Both the position numbers and the translations under genes were made by a program. Shown in pieces: positions 22,561 through 33,946 of a stretch of 64,000 nucleotides of DNA; positions within the stretch are counted from its first letter, which is position 1, and each line of letters opens with the position of its first letter. Source of the stretch: Anthoceros angustus (lineage: Eukaryota; Streptophyta; Anthocerotopsida; Anthocerotales; Anthocerotaceae). The notes beneath the pieces are model-generated. The model saw only the letters and a list, made by a program, of their open reading frames with translations, was not told the origin of the DNA and made no database searches. Where the stretch lies: positions 1 to 64,000 of the forward strand of contig MU008191.1 of assembly GCA_010909165.1 (NCBI GenBank), given 5' to 3'.

Positions 22561-23944
22561 TAGGCTGTGAAGGGGCCGAGGAACTCGCAGAAAGGGAAGT
22601 GTGCACGGCAAGGCGCAAGGGTGGCACGCACTGGGAGGTCGGACAAGGGCAAGACAAAGCGCAGGGTCACTGTTTCAACCGCGGGTTGCAGGATACACCT
22701 CCAAGCTCGTGGTACACTCAAGCCTCACACAACCGAGGTAGGCCGGAGCAGATCGCCCGAGCCGAGGCGTGTGTATTGGCGCGAGGATAAGAACGGGTTT
22801 CAATTAGGGTGCCGGTGTCAAGTCGGACACGTAAAACGGGCCGAAGGATAGGGTCAGGTTGAATAAATTGTGGTCCGAGGATTGTCGACGCGCTTCCAAG
22901 TGTCGAGGAAGCAGACACCGCCATCGTGAAGTTGGAAGCCGAGCAGTGTTTGGGATCCTCCAACCAAACAGAGCTAAGCGGAAATTTCGGATGGGAAGTC
23001 GGCCCCGAGGAGGCCGATACCAACAGAGGGATGAATCTTGAGGTGGGGAAGTGCTGTGGTGCATCACGATGGCGGGACTCCTTACTGAAACTCGAGCCAC
23101 AGTCGAAGCATGGCCCCTAAGAAGACCACTCCGGTGGCCATTGAGGCCATCGGCCCAATGGCCCAACATGGGGCACTGGAGAGTGAAGGCGGGTCTTTGG
23201 TGGCTAAGCATCACATCCTTCATGGACAAAAAGTGGTGCTACAATAGCCTGTTGGTTTGGGAGTGTGGCACATGAGGAGAAGGCCATGTGGAAGGCAACA
23301 CGAGAACCAACCCCGCCTGAATATTCAGTTGTTCCAGTCCTATGAGAGGCCTCAAGAGGAATGTGGTGGAATAATCATTGATCCTTTCGTGAAGCCGCCT
23401 CCCCAAAAGTCAGGAGGCACGTCGCCATTGCTCCCACATTGTCTAGGGTGGAGAATGGGTCACCAACAAGTTAGACCGAGGGCCGGATTAGCCAGGATCC
23501 CGTGCTCACACTAAGAAGCTAGAGCACATCACGATTTCTTGTCTTTCTCTATGAGGTGGTGAGAGGGTCCAAGATAGATTGGGCTAGGATGTTCTATGAC
23601 ACAGATGTGAGAGGGACCACTTGACCCTACCATCACCCAGCCCCTCACTCTATCTCCTTCTTAATCCACCATGCCAAGTTGCCGGAGGATAGAGATGGTC
23701 TCACCTTCCATGCCCGGAGGCCGGTGTTTGAAAGAAGGAAGCCCAAAGAGGAGTCGAGGAAGAGGCCATCTCCGGTGGCAGGAGTGAGGATGAGAAGTCC
23801 AAGTGTCCATGAAGAGGAATGTGGCGGTTGCTAAGGTGTCACCACTAACAAAGCAACCGGAGTTGCTAAGACTCAACAGGCACCAAGAGAGGTCCGAGCA
23901 ACAGGGGACTCCAACCACTCCTAGAGCCACAAGAGCACGACCGG
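22561..23944. other. Retroelement interior, no recognisable domain
   Basis: This is where RT would lie in an autonomous gypsy element. I see only short open stretches (for example 22718-23120) with no YVDD-like motif on the + strand. It contains GCTAAG-x-CAACC motifs, also present in repeat L, that resemble short interspersed repeats of the element. Confidence 0.45.
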
Positions 23945-26551
23945 GAACTCACACCGGACAAGGCAGGACAAAGGAAAGGCCGAAAGCACCTGGGAGCGTG
24001 GGCGGGAAGCCACAGTCAACAGGAGGAATCGCCCAACCTTTGGGCACGCCGAGCCGACCCGAGAAAGTCACTACTGCTCAAGGTGACCCTCAAGTATACC
24101 CGGAAGTGGTCGCAGGGAGAGCGCGCCAGATAGGAAGGAGGGAACCCATCCCGAGGTTTGGGGCCTAACATCACCCTACAAGAACCGGGTCTCATGGCAC
24201 GCACTAGGTGAGATGGAGGACCATAGCTCGTCCTCTTTGTTAGGTTTACAGCGCATAGGGGAACAACAGTGAGAGCAAAGGAGCCTGGAATGAAGCGAGA
24301 AGGAGGTCTTGGAGGGACGCCTAGGTAGCATGGAAGCGGAATTAAGGAAGGTCCGAGAAGAGTTGCGGAAGACCAAGGATCGTGAAACCCTCATGGTTCA
24401 CCTGACGACAAAGCACCATAGGGGAGCAGAACGTCATCTCGGATGCAAGTTCAGCCGAAACTCGGATGCCCGCCGGGCCTAAGAAGGAGAGGGACGAGGC
24501 AAGGAAAGGTGGAAAGAGGCCAAGAGGGCTGTGATTGCAAGGAGAGCCACCGTGGAAGATGCGAGCCTCCCATGGAAGAATCTGTTGAGGCAGCCGAGGA
24601 GGTTGCTAAGCAAGCAACCGCCGCCGCTAAGGAAGCACACTCCGCACTGCTAAGGGAGCAACAGCTCCAAGACCGAGCTACAACAAGGAAGAAGGGGCAA
24701 GACCGGAGGAGGAGGACAAACAGCTGTGGGGAGCGGGTAAGCACCGCCTAAGAAGTCTAACTTCCCAATGGTGCATTAGATTGAGGGATGCTTATCAAGA
24801 TAACCATGTGCCCGGATTCTCCTTGGCCGGAGAGAAGATTGTCTCCGAAAGTTTATGTTGGGGGTGTGGGGACATGGAGGTACTTGATCCATGCCTTGGC
24901 ACCGGATCCTACCTATGGGGTTGGATTCTTAAGGAGGAAACTCTCACCGACCCATCCAGATTCAAGAGCTCACCGAGGAGGAGTACTGCACTATGCGGCG
25001 AGCACAAGAGAGAGGAGTCCAGCCGAGGAGGTAGAGATTTTATGGGAGAGATTGCCCAACCAGCCAAGAGGGAGGAGAGCAAGAGGAGAACATGGGGCTA
25101 GGCGGCCTAGGAGGCCTGTGAGAGGTAATAGGGTAAGTGGCTCAAATAGCTAAAGGCCCATGTGTTATAGATCAGAATCTTATCCTCTCTCATAGTGATG
25201 TAATTGATAGATAGGCCTCTAGGATTGGTAGGCTAAGACCGATTGGTAAAGCGCCCAAGCCGCTTTTGTGGGTCGATCTTGGGTATAAGAGGCACTTGAT
25301 GAAATGTAAGCAATGTTGGCCTAAGTCTCGTGAATGAGCACGGGGTTTGGGAGGGTTCCGATCCAAAGGTCTACTAGGCACGCTCCTCCGCCATGGGGGA
25401 AGACTACTGTTGCCCAGATCCGTGGGCCGATCCGCAAGAGTGGTGGAAAGCAAGGGAAGGGAGCCTTGTGATCTCCTTGGAGGGAGTCCTCAAGGTCAAG
25501 AGGGGTGGGGTCGAAGCCGGAGGTCAGTCCCTCCTTTACTCATTCTCTCATTGTCTAGTACTCACCTTGTGTTTAAGTGTGAGTGTCAAGGTCGCAGAGG
25601 AGAAGAAGACAAGGCGGGAGCCGTGTGTGAAGGAGGAAGTCAAGTGAGTGAGGCCTGGGCTTGTGGGTTGGAAAATGAGAGGAAAAGTGAGTGAGAGAAG
25701 TGGAGAATCTTTGGGCATGGAGAGTTGCTGATTGGCTGTTTGAGAGGAGTAAGAAGGGCTGGAGAAGTCTGTAAGAGATGGTTGTGTTGTCAAGAAGAGA
25801 GCCGGAGTGGAGGTTGAAGATCCGTGAGGGGGATGAGACTAAATGATTGGTGAGAGAGAGATGAACAAGTATTTTGAGAGTTGGTGAAGTCTGTAAGGGC
25901 CTGGATGAGAACCTTGTAAGGACCGGGGAAGTGAGCTGGAAGTGGAGATTGAATGGGGCGTGAGGGAGGTGTGAGAACAAGGAGAGTTGAAGAGAGTTCT
26001 GGGGAACTTGGAGTGTGATGAAAGGCACCTCAAGGTGTTGGTATGGGGTTGGAAGGTGAGCTGAAAGGCCAGAGAGGGGGCAAGGAAGTCTGAAGAAGTG
26101 CTGCAAGAGTGAGAGGAGGAGGGGGAGTTATGAGAGCAGTAACCCTGATTGGTGGATCTAACTTTGTGGATGAGTAAGAGAGAGAGAGAGAGAGAGAGGT
26201 CAGCCTTATCTACTTGGATCCCGAATTGGGTCCCACCCTTCTATTAATAGCCAAACCTGATCCCAAGGTGGTCCCCACTCTGCTAGAAATAGAGGGTGGT
26301 TGCTAAGTTAGCAACCGGTCTCGCTGTCGGGTGGCATCAGCGTGGCTAAGATAGCCATGTGTCCGAGTGTTGTTAGGTAGTAGCCGTCTAGAATCGCTAG
26401 ATGTTTGGTGTGTCTGTGTTTGGTTGGATTGGCTATGTTTTGGTTGTCTTGACACGAAATCACTCCCTTGGGTACGAATCTCAAGTCTACAACGATAAAG
26501 AGGGTAAATGTGGCCTCTTTGTGACCACTTGGTTTAGAAAATCACTCCACA
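23945..26551 (+). repeat. Long direct repeat L, copy 2 (LTR candidate)
   Basis: Second copy of 17498-19953. It contains a (GA)n run at about 26170-26196 that is short in copy 1. It ends at the same CACTCCACA. Confidence 0.85.
24210..25130 (+). pseudogene. Coiled-coil ORF in repeat L, copy 2
   Basis: The best preserved frames read VLEGRLGSMEAELRKVREEL near 24310-24370, RDEARKGWKEAKRA near 24500 and SVEAAEEVAKQATAAAKEA near 24580-24640, then LREQQLQDRA: long heptad-like helices rich in Glu, Lys, Arg and Ala, predicted coiled coil. The end is Arg-rich. Family not recognised. It may be an additional ORF of the retroelement. Confidence 0.45.
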
Positions 26552-28130
26552 GTCCGTCCGTACCATCTCCCTGACTTTCTACTGCACACCCTCTTTCCTC
26601 TCATTATTACTGTATTTCATATCAAGTTCTACCAGCAAGGCCCAGTACCGCCAGATGTCTAGGGACTCCTCCACATCCTCCAATTACCACCGCTAGTCCG
26701 ACCTCTCTTCCGTCCTTCACTCTTTACTCGTTCTCCCGTCTCCGCAGTCCGTCCAATGTCTATCTTCACGCTCTGATGGGGTGTAGTGCTGCAGTACCTC
26801 CGCGTCCGCGTCTGCACAATCAAGCTTGTCCGGGCTCTTCACACCCTTCGCTTAACATCTTGTCACCAACGACCGCTCTAGTCCACTTATCCTCTTCTCC
26901 CCGCTCTCAAGGAGCAGGGGTCGAGGCTTTTCAACACCCGCAACCACCACCACACGTTAAGGCTCGTCATCAGAGCCAGGATAATCCTCTTCGGGGTAGT
27001 CCGCCCGCTCGATGACTTGAGCAACGCATTCACACCCTGTTCAGAAGAACTCCATGCAACAATGCGGAGTCAACCCCAAAACAGAAATCACATTACAGGG
27101 GCAGCGACCTCCCTTTTATGCAGCTCTAGAGCTGCGCCTTCATTACAATCCATGGCTGGCCCTACTGCCAGGTACCTACACACGCGGGAGGATACCGGAT
27201 CCCTCGCTCGTGGCTACCTACGCTTGTGGCGATTGGGCTGCTGACCCCGTTTGACCCCTCCGCCTGGCAACCCAATCCCTAACCCTGGCGCCGGAGAGGC
27301 AACTAGCCTAATTATTCTCGACCCCTGCCTTCCGGCAGGAGTTTGGACCTTACCCCGGCCAAGATTGGATCGCTCCCCAGGACCTACACTAACGACTTAG
27401 GTCACCATGGTGTCCTCCTCCGCCTCTGCTAACAGCAACACCGGATTTTGGGGATCCTCTCTCGTCTTCCGGTAGGCCCCCATCCACCAGTCCTGACAGA
27501 GGAAGGACCAGAGTCCTTGGGTCCTGGGTCTGTGCGAGTGGTGCGCGGTTTCCCAGTTCCTCTCCACCCGTCGGCTCCTCCAACTCCTCCGGCGGGTCTC
27601 CTCGGTCGGCTGGTGCACATTACCCCAACCACCGGACTCCGAACTCGAGTATTCCGCGTATCCCAACCCCTAAGGTCTACTCGCGATGCTAATTCCAGCT
27701 TACATAGGGTTAAGAATAGTTTGGTTAAAGATTGAGGCAACTAACACTACGTTTTACTTTTGGAAAAGGTGGTGCCACGCAGAAGGAAGAATGGGACTAC
27801 GGATCCATGCATGCCCTGAACTGGGGGACGACGTCAACCACCAAGCAATAAAAAACGCAATTACTAGGCTAAGGCAAGCCCCGTGGAACCCCGTTATGTG
27901 CTTGAGCTAGAATTTGAGTATGGCAGGAATCGGTGTGCAACAGGCAGCCAGGGGGTGGCCTCGTTATGTGCCTGATGCATGACGAGGTTGAGTCCTGCCA
28001 CCTCCGAGGCAGCCCGTGAAGGCCTCGACATGCACCTACGGGAGCAGTGGGTGCGGTTAGCCCTGGTTGTGGTTTTCGCTTTCCTAGCTTTCGACTTTCG
28101 GAGTAATTGCACAAGCAAAGGCAGCCGATG
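26552..28130. other. No recognisable gene
   Basis: ORFs of up to 104 codons on both strands show no known motif. The sequence is moderately GC-rich and may be old transposon debris. Confidence 0.4.
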
Positions 28131-28132
28131 GG

Positions 28133-28200
28133 AGGGCCTCTTCATGTGCCTTGGCCGGCATCCTGCCCAGCCCCTTAGGTCTGAGGGCCCCGTGGTGTTG
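28133..28200 (+). repeat. Direct repeat D1, copy 1
   Basis: This ~68-base segment, containing CTGCCCAGCCCCT and GGTCTGAGG, recurs at about 28786-28855 with a few substitutions. Confidence 0.8.
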
Positions 28201-28489
28201 CAGATCTGCAACACCAAACAACTGGCACACCGCCGAAAACAAAATAAGCATAGCATGCATATAAGTGAGAGGTGATGGCGTGGTTGGTATCCAAGAGATT
28301 GCTACATCAGTCACTATGAGTGGCTTGCAATTGAGTGGAAGCCACATTGGTTAGGAGGTATGTTGGCCTCGAATCCAGTCTTGGGTAGCCTGTCCACGTG
28401 CTTCGATGAAAGAGTTGCTTGCACGTTTGCTTGCACAGCTGTGGTGTCGTGTCCACACTGATTCTCATGCACTTGATCAATATTGAGCC

Positions 28490-28640
28490 TGCAGGTGGAT
28501 GCAGGATTGTTGAGCCTGCAGCTGGATGATTGTTGTTAAGCCTGCAGCTGGATGCAGGATTGTTGTTGAGCCTGCATCTAGCTGTAGAATTGTTGTTGAG
28601 CCGACAGCTGGATGCAGGATTGTTGTTAAGCCTGCAGCTG
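28490..28640 (+). repeat. ~33-bp minisatellite
   Basis: About five imperfect copies of a unit containing AGCCTGCAGCTGGATGCAGG and ATTGTTGTT. The core CTGCAGCTG is palindromic. The minus-strand ORF across it (SCRLNN repeats) is a by-product. Confidence 0.9.
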
Positions 28641-28785
28641 AATGCAATCCTATAAGCCTGCATCAGCTGCCTGCATGACTGTTATCGAGCCCAGGTTATT
28701 GAGCCAACGTTACCAGAGGGTGCGGATCGTTAGCCTGGGTGTGCTACTCGATTTCCTCGCTTTGGGGACAGTTTCACTAGGAGGT

Positions 28786-28855
28786 GTGAGGGCCTCGTCA
28801 TATGCCTGGGTTGGCATTCTGCCCAGCCCCTAAGGTCTGAGGGGCACCGTGGTGT
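28786..28855 (+). repeat. Direct repeat D1, copy 2
   Basis: Partner of 28133-28200. Confidence 0.8.
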
Positions 28856-29050
28856 GGCCTTCCTTGAGATTAGATGTGGCCTTCCTTGAGATTAGATGTG
28901 GCCTTCCAGAATGATATGGCTGTCCAAAGCTTGGCTGTTGCTGGAAATCGATGTGGCTTACCACACCTTGAAGCTTGATTCTGGCCTTGCAGAGCTTGGA
29001 GCTTGATGCTGGCTTGGAGCTTGATGCTGGCTTGGAGCTTGGTGCCGGTT
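28851..29050 (+). repeat. Short tandem repeats
   Basis: Three copies of a ~24-base unit beginning GTGGCCTTCC (28851-28915), then three ~18-base copies of GGAGCTTGATGCTGGCTT (about 28997-29047). Confidence 0.85.
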
Positions 29051-29351
29051 TAGCGCTGCCAGAAGTGTTTATGGCACTCCAGAACTGATGTGGCGGTCTA
29101 GGGCTTGAGGTGATGCGACAAATCGAAATTGGCCTTTCAAAGCTTGGAGCTCGATGCTGTCTTGATCTCCTCTAGAGCTTGATGCTGATTTGACCCTAAA
29201 CCCTTAACCGTCTACACTACGGATGCGATTCCAAATTTATGGGAGTTTAAGTTCTATAAAGAATTCAAATTATTTATCAATAATTTCCCCACACCTGCCG
29301 GATTCTTTCACCGGCATGCATGCTGGCCCTGAGAAATCTGTCCTTGTACAA

Positions 29352-29382
29352 GGCAAGCTACAGCTGTTGCCTGTAGCTTGCC
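29352..29382. repeat. Perfect 12-bp stem hairpin
   Basis: GGCAAGCTACAG (29352-29363), a 7-base loop, then CTGTAGCTTGCC (29371-29382). It sits 188 bases upstream of the PME1 start codon and directly after the palindrome CCTTGTACAAGG (29342-29353). Confidence 0.9.
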
Positions 29383-29569
29383 GTGACGAATAGTGACTGA
29401 ACAAAGGCGTGGAGTCCTGGCTACTAGTCATGTCGTCAGGCCATCATACAGCCATGTGGACGCACTCGGTGCATTGCAGCGGGCAGGGCTGCAAGAGGCT
29501 AGTCAATCTAGAAGGGGGACATCTTTGGCAGACAGGGGAACAGGAGACTGTTTATTATCATACTGCGGC

Positions 29570-31090
29570 ATGGCAAGATGGGACCCTCTGCTTGCTCTGT
29601 TAATCACTTCCACCATCTTCATTGTGTTACAGGCCCAACATCATGGAGACCCATCAACCGCAGAGTATTCAGCTATTGTCCATATGGAGAATGCATTTGT
29701 GAAGTGGGTGGACGAAATTGGGTCTTCCCACTCCATGTTCCCAACCGCGAAGAAGGTCCTTGAGGAGAAATCTGTCATAACAGTGGACATGATCGGGGTC
29801 AGAGGAAACTACACGTCAGTCCAGGCAGCGGTGGACTCAGTTCCTGACAACAATCAGCAGCGTGTTCTTATTAGAATTCTTGCAGGATGCTACTGGTGGG
29901 TTGAACTTTCCTACATACCGGGTCCAAAATTATCTGTTACGGACAAACTGGGTTGCTTCAACGCAATTAAGGATCATGAGTTTGTGCTGTGCAGGGAGAA
30001 GGTGATGATCCCCAACACAAAGCCTTTCATCACGTTAGAAGGGGACACTATCCCCGGGGCAACCACAATCGCATGGGCAGATACAGCCAGCAGCTTGGGA
30101 GCAGATGGAAATCCTTTGAAGACGTTCAACAGCTCCACAGTGGCAGTAAACGCTGCCTACTTCATCGCCAGGGATATCACTTTCAAGGTGGGCAGTGTGA
30201 TTTACAGCGCATTGCCAAGACTTTACTTTCCTTGATCCTGCCAACCTTGGACTAATTCACCATGTGATGCAGAATGCTGCAACTGCACCACTTCCCGGTG
30301 CGGAAGGAGGGCAGGCAGTGGCTCTGCGAATCTCAGGGGACACAGCTGCCTTCTACAACTGCCAGTTTCTGGGATTCCAGGACACTTTGTATGACCACAG
30401 GGGACGCCATTACTTCAAGGACTGCTTCATCGAGGGCTCTGTGGACTTCATCTTCGGGGATGGCCGCTCCTTGTATTCTGTAAGATGGCCAGCTAGCTCA
30501 TTCTCCGATCCCACTCTCACTCGTACATGGACCTCCTGCAGCTCTCATGGCTCACTGTACAGTTTTCTTGCAAGCCCTTACCTGCAGGGATGTCATCTAC
30601 ATGCTGTTGCCATCTTCGGAGCTGTAACAGCACAGAAGAGGCTGGAGAGCACAGACGACACAGGATTCTCCTTCGTGAACTGCACGGTTACGGGGTCGGG
30701 CTCGGTCTATTTGGGCAGGGCCTGGGGAAGTTTCTCCAGAGTGGTGTACGCCTATACCTTCATGGACAGCATCATCTTTCCTCCAGGCTGGTTCGACTGG
30801 AATGATCCAGCCAGACACCAGTAAGAGCTCTGACTCTTCCTAATCTTGATCTGATGTGTTGGGATGTTGTTTGCAGACATGTCAAACTTCGTTCACACAG
30901 TCTTTACAAACAAGTTCTGCTTGGCAATGCTTCCTTATGTTGTAGGACAGTGTTCTACGGACAGTACCATTGCTACGGCCCTGGTGCTAGCCAGAAAGGC
31001 CGTGTTCCTTGGTCGCGCCAGCTGTCAAGAAAAGAGGCCCAGCCCTTCCTCTCCTTCCAGTTCATAGATGGATCTCAGTGGCTGCCGTAG
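29570..31090 (+). CDS. Pectin methylesterase (PME1), five exons
   Basis: Removes methyl esters from cell-wall homogalacturonan, releasing methanol and giving pectate. My exon model is 29570-29895, 29995-30187, 30273-30479, 30588-30820 and 30946-31090 (1104 nt, 367 aa), all GT-AG with matching phases. The N-terminus ([20 protein letters not shown]) is a clear signal peptide. Family motifs: GCYWE (residues 106-110, for GxYxE), QDTLY with catalytic Asp210, DFIFG with Asp231, LGRAWG with Arg286 (usual LGRPW), and the C-terminal FYGQY...VPWSRQL...FLSF-FIDG-WLP. There is no PME-inhibitor pro-domain, so this is the group II ('type II') form. I took ATG 29570 because the signal peptide starts there; the frame is open upstream but has no better ATG. 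It converges on PME2. Confidence 0.93.
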
Positions 31091-31109
31091 CTGTGTAAAC
31101 TTGTTGGAT

Positions 31110-32967
31110 TCAGAGAAGCCACTGCTCAGCATCTATGAAGCTCAGATGAAGATATGGTTGGGCTTCCTCATCGCTGAGCTCATGAGACCATGGAACACGA
31201 GCAGCAAAACCAGCCCCGGGCCCAAAGCATCTGTATTGCCCGAAAGTTACAGTCCTGTTGTCAAAAAACACATGCCGCAGTCGGAGTCTGATAGCAAGTC
31301 AGGAACTACTAATATCATAAATTGGCTCGATTTGTCATGTGGGATTGGTTCAAGGATCAAGCTTACTCGTCTTTGTAAGATTCTCGATTCCAATCGTCCC
31401 AGCCTCGAGAGGCGATGATGCCACTCAGATAGCTCCGGGCAAACACAATTCTTGAGTAGGGCCCCATAGCTCTCCCCAAGTACACAGCTTGCCCGGTTCC
31501 TGAAACCACGCAGTTGACGAACGAGAATCCCGTCCTGCTGGATGCATCTTGACGGTTCTGGGCAGCAATGGACCCGAATGTGCTGGCTATGGTGTGCAAT
31601 TCACAATCCTGTAGAGGAACATGTATCTTTTCAGAGTTGTCATCAATTCCTTTGTCAGCACAGCGAAATCAAACTTCTGTGTTCAGCTAGTACCTGATAC
31701 AAGGACTGCCCGTCCCCGAAGATGTAGTCTATCGACCCCTGGATGTAGCAGCGTTTGAAATAATGGCGGCCGGAATCATCGCAGAGCGTGTCCTGAGCTC
31801 CGTAGAAGCCACAGTTGAAGAAGGCAGCCATGTCTCCAGAAATCCGAAAAGCTGCAGCTTGCTTGCCGTCCTCGCCGGGGGAAGGGGCGGGAGCTGTGTT
31901 CTGCATGCAGTGCAATGCAATGCAACGCATTCAACTCGCAATCCCAGCTGTAGTGCAGGCCGCAGTGAAATCACGCACGTACTATGAAGCTGATGTTGTT
32001 GGCGATGAAGTGGGATGCAAACACGGTGACCGAGGCGCTGTTGTAGGCTGTCAAAGGACGGCCATTTCCGTCGATGTCGCTGGCAGTATCGTGCCACACT
32101 ATGCTGGTGTCCCAGCGCCTTTCTCCTTGGAAGGTGACGTAAGGCTTGGAGGCAGACACCACCACCTTCTCCCTGCCAATTCCCACAACCAGTGTCACAC
32201 GATCAGGCTTGGCAATGCTGCTTCATCAACTTTCAAAAGCTGCTTGAAAGCATGATGACATAATGCTCGTGCCACTGGGTGAATGTTGGACTCACGCACC
32301 TGTATGTTCCCTTCCTGATTTGAATCACCACCCGCCCGGAATTGCCATCCTGGATGCTGTTCACAGCAGCCTGCACAGATGTGAAATCCCCAGCACCAGC
32401 CTGGTCCACCACCAGAATCCGCAACGCTGCCTCTTCCAGACTGCTGCTCCTACGGTGGTGGAGCGTGTGGATTGCAGAACCTCGGGATTTTCTGCTCGCG
32501 CGTCTGCCATGATCTGAGAGCTCGTGTCTGTGTCTCCGTCTGGTCACCACTTGAGGACGCGAACCCATGCGTTTCGAATGCCCAGCGTTTGATCTGCGAT
32601 GAGTGATGCGGTCAGGAGCTTGCTTCGGTGAGACGTGTCTGTGAAGGAGAAAATTCGGATGCCCATAGTGCCAATGCCTGGAGGGTCTCGGCGGATTCAA
32701 ATTCCGCAACCTTGATCCTCCTCCAGGAGGTGTGTCTCGCTCAGAAATGTTGAGGCCAGCTGCAATGTCACTACTGCTCAATGTAGTAGTACTAGTAGTG
32801 TCATGGCTCTGTCCATAGGCAAGAAGGAAGGATCGATATCCAAGCACTTGCACCTGGCAGAGTTCTGCGCAGGTGAGGAGGAGGGACAGCACCAGCACAG
32901 GAAGAGACTCAACAGAACGGACCAACAAAACGTTGCAACAAGAGTGTGACTTGCAATTGCTCATCAT
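31110..32967 (-). CDS. Pectin methylesterase (PME2), five exons
   Basis: Same enzyme family as PME1. Exons on the minus strand: 32967-32300, 32172-31983, 31900-31694, 31608-31367 and 31254-31110 (1452 nt, 483 aa). Exons 3 and 5 have exactly the lengths of their PME1 counterparts (207 and 145) and all phases agree, so the two are paralogues in inverted orientation. Motifs: GTYREK, QDTLC with Asp323 (Tyr to Cys), DYIFG with Asp344, LGRAMG with Arg401 (the Trp of LGRPW is Met). After a signal-like N-terminus there are ~130 residues rich in His, Arg and Ser (for example [17 protein letters not shown]), not a PMEI domain, before the catalytic domain at about residue 190. The key acidic and Arg residues are present, but changed neighbours could lower activity. 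Confidence 0.92.
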
Positions 32968-33946
32968 CAAAGGGCAGCAGCTCCGCAGTTCTCAAGCTGA
33001 TGTAAGATGGACGAATTGAGAACCTCGACGAGGCTCTGGAGGATCCCTGACATGCAACATGCTAAAATTTGATGCTGGCTGAAACCACTGGCAGGCAACC
33101 ATGAGACTGATGACGAAACAACTCCTCCCGCTCCACGTGAAGGCCGCTGCACTGCATTGTGGACAGTTTGCAAGCTTCAGAATCAGCTCTACCTACCCGC
33201 ACCACCACCCGAGGGGTCAAACTCACATTAGGTGAGGAACCGTCTGGTGCAGCCCGTAGTTGGGTACTGGTTTACACAAGTGGGATCCTGTAGGACGTGT
33301 TAGTGGAGACGGTTGAGGGCCTTGTCCGCTTCCTCCATTTGTCATGTCGGGAACAGCTAGCATGACCATGATGCAGATTTTCATCTTCGTAGGGATCTCC
33401 CGAAGTGATGTGAAGTTACGCAGTGAAGAATGTCTAAGCCCCTTTCAACCCAGCGATCTGCCGACAAACTCACCAGGTACATAATTCTGCTGATCTCACT
33501 TGATCCTTTTCCGGATTCCAGATTGACAGAAGCCAAGTGCTTTCACACACTTCTTCCCCTTGTTCTTGGGACATCACGAAAAAATTAAACCAACTACCGA
33601 CTGATGCTGTTTCTTTTATGCACCAGAAGTGACTGGCTCTGGCCTACGTACTAGTTTGCCGCCATGTTCCCGGTTCTCACGCTCTGCGGTTGAAGTGAAC
33701 TGGGAAGGAAGCGGCGTCTGTTGTGTCCGACAGGCTCGAATTCGAGGAGACGCAGTGCTCAGTGGCTGTCAGTGTTCACTGCAGGTGCTTGGGCAATTTG
33801 GTTGATGCATGTAGAGGGGCCCCTGCGTCTGGCGTCGAGGTGGGCACTAGTGGGGACGTGAATTGAGCTGCTGCGGCTGGTGGGTGTAGCTTCCAGCGGA
33901 GCATGGACCGGTAGGGAGGGGCAGGGGAGTGTGGGGGCGGGTCAAG
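32968..33946. promoter_or_regulatory. Shared intergenic region between divergent PME2 and SMC1
   Basis: 979 bases separate the two start codons. No ORF of note and no clear TATA box next to SMC1. The 5' UTRs and both promoters must lie here unless upstream non-coding exons exist. Position-based inference only. Confidence 0.5.

Noticed and set aside
25573-26106. Minus-strand ORF (177 codons) in repeat L copy 2
   Set aside because: Same GA-rich artefact as in copy 1. The two putative proteins do not align in one frame.
29393-29569. N-terminal extension of PME1 to 29393
   Set aside because: The extension begins with GTG and no ATG supports it. The signal peptide begins at the ATG at 29570.
33929-33946. 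Start of SMC1 at 33929
   Set aside because: That codon is GTG. The first ATG in frame is 33947 and gives the usual SMC1 N-terminus.
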